From NCBI RefSeq assembly GCF_030689645.1, contig NZ_JAUYFU010000078.1:1-40185 (forward strand): a stretch of 40,185 nt of DNA, given 5' to 3'. Below the pieces are notes generated by a model. It searched no databases, was not told the DNA's origin, and saw nothing but the letters and a program-made list of their open reading frames with translations. Positions 7,955 through 16,229 of this stretch are shown in pieces. How positions within the stretch are numbered: the first letter of the stretch is position 1; the number at the start of each line of letters is the position of its first letter. The position numbers and the translations under genes were made by a program. This DNA is from Humidesulfovibrio sp. (GTDB lineage Bacteria; Desulfobacterota; Desulfovibrionia; Desulfovibrionales; Desulfovibrionaceae).

Positions 7955-8679
7955 GTGAGCCCCCCGGCGTCGAACCCGGCGCTGGGGCCAAAGTAGGCCA
8001 CGCGGGTGTCCTTCAGGAACAGCACCTGCTCGGCGAACACAAGATCCGAGGACAGATGGTGGCTCACCCAGACAACTGCCGCGCCAGAGGCTTTCAAGGT
8101 TTCAATCTCCCGGCGAAGCAGGTCCTGCGACGCGGGATCAAGGCCGGTGCCAGGCTCGTCCAGAAACACCAGCTTGGGATTGATGAGGAACACCCGCGCC
8201 AGGTTCAGCCGCTGGGCCATGCCGCGGGAGAAGGTGCCTGCGGGCTCGGCGCCCACGCGGGCCAAGCCCACGCGATCAAGAACGGCGTCGATGTCCGCCT
8301 GACTGGGCGAGAGGCCGTACATGCGGCCCCAGAAGGTCAGATTGGCCGTGGCCGAAAGGCGCGGATACAGGAAGGTGGCGTGGCCCAGATAGGCACAGGC
8401 CTCCGGCTCCACGCGCACGTCCACCGCGCCAGCCGATGCGCGGCTCAAACCCGCCATGATCTTGAGCAGAGTCGTTTTGCCCGCGCCGTTGCCGCCCACC
8501 ACAAGCAGGGCCTCGCCCGCCCGCGCGCTCACGTTCACGTCGCGCAGCACCAGGCGAGAGCCGAAGAACTTGCCCACGCCGCGCACGTCCAGGCGGATTT
8601 CCGGGTGGTCACCCGCCTGGGCGTTGACCGGGCCGGGGACAAAAACCCGGCCCGCAGCGTGCGCGGCGATTTCGGACAT
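7948..8679 (-). CDS. ccmA: Cytochrome c maturation ATP-binding protein CcmA
   Basis: A 243-aa ABC ATPase that powers the CcmABCD haem-release complex at the inner face of the membrane. Walker A is GGNGAGKTT, the signature region FSRGMAQRLNLARV, Walker B LVFLDEP with the CcmA-like GTGLDPAS, and the switch histidines are in WVSHHL. The ~28 residues before the ATPase core (AAGRVFVPGPVNAQAGDH) are longer than in many CcmA proteins and look unstructured. The ATG at 8679 lies 4 bases after the ccmF stop. Confidence 0.93.
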   Translation of the reverse strand: MSEIAAHAAGRVFVPGPVNAQAGDHPEIRLDVRGVGKFFGSRLVLRDVNVSARAGEALLVVGGNGAGKTTLLKIMAGLSRASAGAVDVRVEPEACAYLGHATFLYPRLSATANLTFWGRMYGLSPSQADIDAVLDRVGLARVGAEPAGTFSRGMAQRLNLARVFLINPKLVFLDEPGTGLDPASQDLLRREIETLKASGAAVVWVSHHLSSDLVFAEQVLFLKDTRVAYFGPSAGFDAGGLTC

Positions 8680-8683
8680 TATG

Positions 8684-10576
<1,893 letters not shown>

Positions 10577-10638
10577 GGCTCCTGGGAAGTCAGACGCGGC
10601 GAATCAGGAGACGGGGAAACGTCTCCCAAAGGCCGGGT

Positions 10639-11052
10639 CTACCCCCGGTTCTGCTTCTGGTACTTGGAAGGGCATTTGGTGATGAGCGTGGTGGCCGTGA
10701 AGGTCTTCCCCACGCTGTCCAGCCCGCCTTCGACGATGACCTCGGCCCCGGCCTTGAAGGCATCGGGCACCGCGCCGCGGTAACTCACGCGCAGCGTGCC
10801 GCCGGGGTTGTCCTTGTCGATCAGCTGGAAGATGACGCCTGGGCCGGGCTTCAGGAGTTCGATGCCCTCCTCCGCCACGTTGCCGAACAGCCGAGCTTGC
10901 TGAAGCTGTGCCGAGTCGGTGGCCAGGGCCTCGCCCACTTTGAGGAAATAGACGCTGCCCTTGGTCACGCCGGATCCCACGAGGTATCCGACTCCGCCAA
11001 GAAACAGCACGAGAGCTGCGATGTAGATGCCTTTGCCGCCTTTCGTGGCCAT
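10639..11052 (-). CDS. ccmE: Haem chaperone CcmE, cysteine (CxxxY) type
   Basis: A 137-aa protein with one N-terminal membrane anchor (about residues 8-27) and a periplasmic OB-fold beta domain, which carries haem covalently from CcmC to CcmF. Where E. coli CcmE has the haem-binding histidine of HxxxY, this protein has Cys127 and Tyr131 in TTLITKCPSKYQ; there is no histidine anywhere in it. This is the variant known from Desulfovibrio and archaea whose Ccm systems lack CcmH. I start at the ATG at 11052 (MATKGGKG) with GAGAAG upstream; a GTG at 11088 is less likely. It is the first gene of the ccm operon. Confidence 0.93.
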   Translation of the reverse strand: MATKGGKGIYIAALVLFLGGVGYLVGSGVTKGSVYFLKVGEALATDSAQLQQARLFGNVAEEGIELLKPGPGVIFQLIDKDNPGGTLRVSYRGAVPDAFKAGAEVIVEGGLDSVGKTFTATTLITKCPSKYQKQNRG

Positions 11053-11119
11053 GATCTTCTCGCTGTCAGTCCGTTGTTGGCTCTTCACTTCCGAAACAAC
11101 GATTGAGGGTCTTTACACG

Positions 11120-12187
11120 TCAAGCGCCCTTCTGTCCACTAGCACCGTCGCGTTTTGCCGAGGCTAGTTCGTTCCTGCGACGCCTTGCCAGCTCCCGCAT
11201 ATCAACAACTTCATCCGTCTCGTCAACGATCTCGCTGCCGAGGAGCTCTTCAAGCACATCCTCAAGGGTAACCACCCCGGCCATGCCGCCGTATTCATCC
11301 AGCACCACGAAAAGGTGGGTGCGGCTTTCCAAAAAGCTGCGCAATGCCTTGTCCAGGGTCAGGTTCTCCATGACAAAGCGCACCGGCTTCATGAGGTCGC
11401 CCAAGGTCAGCTGCTGCTGGTCATCGGCAGCGGCCTCGAACACCTGCCTGCGGTACACCACGCCGACGATATCTTCGGAGTCCTCGGAGTCTTCATACAC
11501 CGGCACGCGGGTGTGCGGCCAGGCCCGGCGCCCGGCCATGGCCTCGGCCACGGTCATCTCCGCAGGCAGCGAGAACACCACGGTGCGCGGAGTCATGATC
11601 TCGGCCACGCGTTTGCTGTCCAGCGCCAGAATGCTCTTGATCGCCGATTCCTCATAAGGCTTCAGGACGCCCTGCTGCCGGGTGAGGGAGACAAGGGCGC
11701 GAATGTCGTCCTCGTCTGCATCCGGGGCCTTGTGCCGCTTGCGGATGAAGCGAACCGCGCCGCCCAGGAGCCAGATCACCGGCAAGCAGATGATGATCAT
11801 CCACTTGAGGGGGGTGGCCATGAGCGGAGCCAGCTGCCGGGCATGCGCAACGCCAAGGGTCTTGGGCACGATCTCGCCCAGAAGCAGAGTGATGAAGGTG
11901 AACAGCACGGTGAACCAAACGAGGCTCTCCTCGCCGAAGAGGCGAGCGGCGGCAGCGCCCGCGATAGCCGCGCCCGCAATGTCCGCCGCGGTGTTCAGCG
12001 TCAAAAGGGCGGTAATCGGCTTTTCCATGTCGCGGCGCAGGTCCGAGAGGATCTGGCCCGCCTTTTTGCCTTCCTTGCGCATTTGCTCGATGCGGCTCAA
12101 GGGAAAAGAATAGAACGCCGCCTCGGTTATGGAACAGAGGAAGGAGATGCCTGTGGCCAGGCTGACGGCGAGGATGAGTTCAAGCAT
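11120..12187 (-). CDS. DUF21/CNNM and CBS-pair membrane protein (HlyC/CorC-related)
   Basis: A 355-aa protein: an N-terminal CNNM (DUF21) membrane domain with three to four helices (residues 1-150; LNTAADIAGAAIAGAAA, GEIVPKTLGVAHA) and a pair of CBS domains (about 190-315; MTPRTVVFSLP, TRVPVYEDSE, THLFVVLDEYGGMAGVVTLEDVLEEL). The C-terminal CorC_HlyC transporter-associated domain common in this family is missing: after the second CBS only a charged tail of ~35 residues follows. Relatives are linked to Mg2+/Co2+ homeostasis; old 'haemolysin' labels are not informative. The ATG at 12187 lacks a good ribosome binding site, but no better start is seen. It is 67 bases upstream of ccmE in the same direction. 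Confidence 0.85.
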   Translation of the reverse strand: MLELILAVSLATGISFLCSITEAAFYSFPLSRIEQMRKEGKKAGQILSDLRRDMEKPITALLTLNTAADIAGAAIAGAAAARLFGEESLVWFTVLFTFITLLLGEIVPKTLGVAHARQLAPLMATPLKWMIIICLPVIWLLGGAVRFIRKRHKAPDADEDDIRALVSLTRQQGVLKPYEESAIKSILALDSKRVAEIMTPRTVVFSLPAEMTVAEAMAGRRAWPHTRVPVYEDSEDSEDIVGVVYRRQVFEAAADDQQQLTLGDLMKPVRFVMENLTLDKALRSFLESRTHLFVVLDEYGGMAGVVTLEDVLEELLGSEIVDETDEVVDMRELARRRRNELASAKRDGASGQKGA

Positions 12188-12284
12188 AGTATAAGCACCC
12201 GGTCCCGGCCAGCCAAAATGGAGCGATGGCCCGGTATCGGGGTTTCCTAGCAGGTTCCCCACGGTCCCGCAACAGCCTTAATCC

Positions 12285-12313
12285 TTGACTTGCCCACGGT
12301 TCCGGGCCATGTT
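12285..12313 (+). promoter_or_regulatory. Weak candidate sigma-70 promoter before the glycosyltransferase
   Basis: TTGACT (12285-12290), then 17 bases, then CATGTT (12308-12313). The -35 is five of six and the -10 only three of six. It is the best match I see in the 173-base divergent region between the CBS protein and the glycosyltransferase. Confidence 0.25.
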
Positions 12314-12360
12314 TTACGACTCTGGGCATGCTGCTTGGGGTAATTTTTGGAGTCGCTTCA

Positions 12361-13383
12361 ATGGCCAGGGATTTTCCAGACAGATGGGCGGTGTTTCGCG
12401 CCAGCGCCCTGGGCGACGTGACCCTGATCACGGGCGTGCTTTCCTGGTGGCACAAAACACGCCAGGCCAGATTCACCGTCATCACCCGCAGCAATCTTGC
12501 TCCCATCCTCGTCGGCCATCCTGCCGTGGACGAGATCATCGGCATAACCCAGGACGAGATCGACGGCCACGACTGGTGGCGAAAATCCCGGCGCATCGCC
12601 GCGGACTGCACCGGCATGGGCTTCATCGATCTGCACCGCTCGCTCCGCTCCGTGGCGCTGACCATGCGCTGGGAAGGGCTGGTGCGCAGCTACCCAAAAT
12701 TCGGCCTCACCCGGCGAGTTTACAACCGCATCCCCCTTGGCTTTCTTGAGCGCAAGTTGACGGCCCTCAATGTTCCGCAACGCTACGCGCTGGCCCTGGA
12801 CGCAACCCCGCCGCCCGCCTCAGAGCTCAAGCCAGTCATCCACCTTTCGCCCGAGGAGACCGCAGCGGCGCGCCAGCACTTGGCGCACATCGGTCTGACC
12901 AAGCCCTTCGTCGCCCTGCACCCCTTCGCCACCCACCCGGACAAGGCCTGGCCCATGGGCTACTGGCTGTCGCTCATTCCGCTCATAGAGCGTCAGGGGC
13001 TGGACTGGATCATCGTGGGCAAAAACCCGGACCACCTGCAAGCCTTGGACGATCCGCGCAACCTGACAGGCCGCACAGCGCTGCGCGAAACCTGCGCCAT
13101 CCTGGCCCACGCCCGCGCACTGGTCACAGCCGACTCCGGCCCCATGCATCTTTCCACAGCCGTCGGAACCCCGGTGGTGGCGCTTTTCGGCCCCACGGCA
13201 AAGGCCTGGGGATTCTACCCCAGCGGCCCCTTCGACACTGTGCTTGAACGAGAAATGTCTTGCCGCCCTTGCTCGCTGCACGGCTCCACGCGCTGCAAGC
13301 ATGGCCGCGAATGTCTCACCGCCATAGAACCGGACGAGGTGGCGGCGCGCCTCTTCGCCACCCTGGAGCAGGCTGGCGGCTAG
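12361..13383 (+). CDS. Glycosyltransferase family 9 (heptosyltransferase-like)
   Basis: A 340-aa cytoplasmic GT-B enzyme of the ADP-heptose:LPS heptosyltransferase family, adding sugars to the lipopolysaccharide core. The N-terminus has the family start (AVFRASALGDVTLITGVLS). The C-terminal half carries FVALHPFATHPDKAWPMGYW and the nucleotide-sugar motif VTADSGPMHLSTAVGTPVV followed by ALFGPT. A Cys-rich stretch (CRPCSLHGSTRCKHG) near the end is also usual for the family. I start at ATG 12361 (MARDFPDRW), with GGAG eight bases upstream, rather than the more distal ATG at 12328. The donor and acceptor are not determined. It is convergent with the PEP-synthase-like gene. Confidence 0.87.
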   Translation: MARDFPDRWAVFRASALGDVTLITGVLSWWHKTRQARFTVITRSNLAPILVGHPAVDEIIGITQDEIDGHDWWRKSRRIAADCTGMGFIDLHRSLRSVALTMRWEGLVRSYPKFGLTRRVYNRIPLGFLERKLTALNVPQRYALALDATPPPASELKPVIHLSPEETAAARQHLAHIGLTKPFVALHPFATHPDKAWPMGYWLSLIPLIERQGLDWIIVGKNPDHLQALDDPRNLTGRTALRETCAILAHARALVTADSGPMHLSTAVGTPVVALFGPTAKAWGFYPSGPFDTVLEREMSCRPCSLHGSTRCKHGRECLTAIEPDEVAARLFATLEQAGG

Positions 13384-13432
13384 CCCTCGCGAATTCCCCT
13401 TCTCCGAGCATCCCGTGCGCCTGAAGGCTGCA

Positions 13433-16117
13433 TCAGTGCGGGCCTTCCTTGGGCTTGAGGGGTGCTGCCTTGAAGGGTTTGACGGCAACCTCGGTCAACG
13501 GGCACGACCCATCCAACACGTATCTGCCGGACAAAAAGCATTGGGCCATGGCCTCAACGCTCTTGTCGTTCACCATCAGCATGTCGGTTTGCCTGGTGAA
13601 TTGCAAAAGCTTGCCCATGAGCCAGAGCTTCTCCAGAATCACTTCCGTGTCGAATTTTTGCAAACGGCCCACAACGCGGTCACCCTGCACATCGACGGTG
13701 AAGCCATTGGCCTCCAGAATGAGCCCAATGGCCCGAGCGCGCCGGGCGCGCTTGGCGTCGTCGGCTGCGCCGCCCTTGAACGAGAAGGTAATGTAGTTCT
13801 TGCTCACGGTGCGGCCGCAGTAGCAGTCCAGCACACCGTAATGATAGCCTACGCGTGAGCTGAAATTGATGTACTTATCCGAAATGATGGCATAGCTGCG
13901 GTCTCCGAATCGTTGACCGCCAGCACTGGGGTTGGAGAGCATCTGCTGGCCCATGACCGAAAGCAGGCCCTTGACCTGCACGGGACGAGGCGTCATCAGT
14001 TGGGCGGCATCTAGGGTCAGTCCGTCCAAAAGCGCCTTGAAGGGCTTGGAGCAAACCTCCTCTGGCTCCAAATCCTTGTCCCGGGCAACGCCGTCCTCAA
14101 CCCCGCCGCCCAGGTCGATGACATAGAGATCAAGCCCCGTCTGGGCGCGCAGCCTTCGAGCCACGCCTGATTCGCCGCTGGCCATGTCGCTCAGCTTGAA
14201 CATTTCGGTGTAGCAGCGCTCGTGCAGCAGGCGCATGACGTCATGCAAGGTGCGGCATCCGGCAACCCGGAAGTCGGGCCCCTTGGGGTCTGTGAGGTTC
14301 AACGGAATGATGTGCCTGGCCACCCGCGTGAGAACCTCGTGCACAGGGGTGCCTTCCATATGCGCGGCCTTGGGCGCCTTAAACGCCATGAGCTCGTCCA
14401 CCAGCCCTGCGTACACAAAGCCGGAATACGCATCCACGGTGATTACGTCACCAGTCTTGATGTCCTGTGTGGCGGTCTTGAGCCCAAGGATCGTCGGCAC
14501 GCCGAACTCTCGCGACAGCGAAGCCATGTGCCCAGTGATGCTGCCGAAATCAGTGAGAATGGCCTGAGCCTTCTGCATCAGCACCATGAATTTTGGCGAT
14601 GACTGCGGGGCCACAAGCACTCCGCCTTCGGGAAAATCATTCAAGTCGTCATCGCGAGACACCACATAGGCGATCCCGGCGCCGATGCCCGGCTGCGCCA
14701 CATCTCCGCCTTGAATCACAACGGCGCGGCCTTCCACGCGGGGCATTCCTGCGGGAATAAGCGCATCTCCCGCCACCAGGCCCAAAGGTCGAGACTGAAG
14801 CACCAGCAGTCTTCCGTCCGGCGTCAACGCCCATTCTATGTCCTGAGCCGTGCCGTAATGGGTCTCAAGCTTGAGGGCATAATCCGCAAGGATGCGCGTC
14901 TGGGCCCGGTCCAGGCAAGGCTTGCCCCGCAGATGTTCCGGGACCGGCTCCTCAACGAGCGCGCCTCCTTTGCCGCACACCAGCATGACCGGCTTCTCGG
15001 CCACGCGCACATCCTCCGGAATCATCGTGTCCCGCGGGAGGGACTGGGTGTCTGGGGTGATGACTCCGTCCACTGCATAGGGGCCAAGACCCCACACAGC
15101 GTTGATAAGAACGCGGTCATCGTGGCGATTGAAGGGGTGGCGCGTGTACATGACGCCGCTGGCCACGGAGCTGATCATCTCCAGGCAAGCCACGCTCATG
15201 CTCATGTCCTCGTCCACAATGCCCTTGAGCAACCGATAGGATATGGCCCGTGAATTATACAAGCTTGCCAGCACGAAGCGGTAGGTGGTGAGCAGGCGGC
15301 GGCGCGGCACGTTCAAAACTGAGAGATACTGGCCCGCAAAGGAGAACTCGCTGTCTTCGCCTATGGCGCTGGAGCGCAAAGCTACTGAAAGCTCTTCTGG
15401 CGGCTTGCCGCATTCTCTCGCCAGACGGGCATGCTCAGCCAAGATCTCCTGCTCCAGGGCCGGGGGCATAACAGCCGTGAGAATGGCGCGCTGAATCTCC
15501 TCGCTTGCCTGATCCAAGGAATCCGGGGCGCCAGGGATAATGCCAAGCTTGATGCGCTTGATTTCGGCCCAAAGCCCAGCACGCTCGAAGAAAGTCTGGA
15601 AAGCGCTGGTGGTGATGGCGTATCCGCGTGGGATCGGCAGGCCAACTCGGTTCATTATCTCGCCCAGGTTGGCGCTCTTCCCACCAACGGCGTCCACCAT
15701 GGCCAGGTTCACTGCTTTGTATGGGAGCACATGGTCTGGGCATTGATACGTCTTGCGCGATTCAAGATCAGCCTTAATATTGGATTGAATCTCTTCGACT
15801 TTTTCACGCAAGCGAGGGTTCTGTTCTCCAGAAAGGTGCACAAAGCTTCCTGCCATGCGCAAAGCGTGGAAAACAGCCCGGGTCGCTTGGGCGCGGATAT
15901 AGGACATGCCAAACACCTGCTCGCCGCGCAGCTTGACTTCCATGTCCGAGACGATCTTGAGAAGCTCTGAATTCGATTCAAGCAGCTCCTGAAAATACTT
16001 ATATTTTTTGCGAAAAGCTCCTTGGATGGCTTCGTCTTCAGGGCACACGGACTTCTTACCGCGCAAGAACAAATACAGCTTCTTGATGTTTGTCAGGATC
16101 TCGCTCTGCACAGCCAT
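13433..16117 (-). CDS. PEP synthase/PPDK-related protein with an unusual C-terminal half
   Basis: A 894-aa cytoplasmic protein. Residues ~1-135 are helical. Residues ~138-445 form the ATP-grasp (PPDK_N) domain with GGKSANLGEI, ALRSSAIGEDSEFSFAGQY and the closing VLQSRPL. Residues ~460-580 form the phosphohistidine swivelling domain with the catalytic His (about 530) in ITGHMASLSREFGVP. The PEP/pyruvate-binding TIM barrel expected next is absent. Instead there is a ~300-residue region with DLYVIDLGGG, GDRSYAIISDKYINFSSRVGYHY, CYCGRTVSKNYITFSFKGG and a C-terminal helical part. It may transfer phosphate from ATP to an unknown acceptor rather than make PEP. ATG at 16117 is chosen; a TTG at 16144 is possible. 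It lies 113 bases downstream of the sigma-54 regulator. Confidence 0.8.
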   Translation of the reverse strand: MAVQSEILTNIKKLYLFLRGKKSVCPEDEAIQGAFRKKYKYFQELLESNSELLKIVSDMEVKLRGEQVFGMSYIRAQATRAVFHALRMAGSFVHLSGEQNPRLREKVEEIQSNIKADLESRKTYQCPDHVLPYKAVNLAMVDAVGGKSANLGEIMNRVGLPIPRGYAITTSAFQTFFERAGLWAEIKRIKLGIIPGAPDSLDQASEEIQRAILTAVMPPALEQEILAEHARLARECGKPPEELSVALRSSAIGEDSEFSFAGQYLSVLNVPRRRLLTTYRFVLASLYNSRAISYRLLKGIVDEDMSMSVACLEMISSVASGVMYTRHPFNRHDDRVLINAVWGLGPYAVDGVITPDTQSLPRDTMIPEDVRVAEKPVMLVCGKGGALVEEPVPEHLRGKPCLDRAQTRILADYALKLETHYGTAQDIEWALTPDGRLLVLQSRPLGLVAGDALIPAGMPRVEGRAVVIQGGDVAQPGIGAGIAYVVSRDDDLNDFPEGGVLVAPQSSPKFMVLMQKAQAILTDFGSITGHMASLSREFGVPTILGLKTATQDIKTGDVITVDAYSGFVYAGLVDELMAFKAPKAAHMEGTPVHEVLTRVARHIIPLNLTDPKGPDFRVAGCRTLHDVMRLLHERCYTEMFKLSDMASGESGVARRLRAQTGLDLYVIDLGGGVEDGVARDKDLEPEEVCSKPFKALLDGLTLDAAQLMTPRPVQVKGLLSVMGQQMLSNPSAGGQRFGDRSYAIISDKYINFSSRVGYHYGVLDCYCGRTVSKNYITFSFKGGAADDAKRARRARAIGLILEANGFTVDVQGDRVVGRLQKFDTEVILEKLWLMGKLLQFTRQTDMLMVNDKSVEAMAQCFLSGRYVLDGSCPLTEVAVKPFKAAPLKPKEGPH

Positions 16118-16164
16118 CCTTATCCGCCCCCCTCGCTCGTCCAAATCAACCCAAGCCGCTGTCG

Positions 16165-16206
16165 CGCAACAATATCCATTCCCGCAATCACTCTAAAATC
16201 ACGCAA
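16165..16206 (-). repeat. Three CGCAA/TTGCG direct repeats in the leader of the PEP-synthase-like gene
   Basis: The pentamer CGCAA (plus strand) occurs at 16165-16169, 16183-16187 and 16202-16206, spaced 18 and 19 bases, with a fourth at 16273-16277. The same pentamer is clustered upstream of the five-gene operon. These are possible recognition half-sites for the neighbouring regulator, or chance. Confidence 0.3.
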
Positions 16207-16229
16207 CAGCCGCATTAAAATAACACGCA

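Noticed and set aside
16141-16229. Possible second sigma-54 promoter before the PEP-synthase-like gene
   Set aside because: The best match on the minus strand (TGG...TTGC near 16165-16178) has the GG-to-GC step two bases too short and lacks the CAC, so it should not work.
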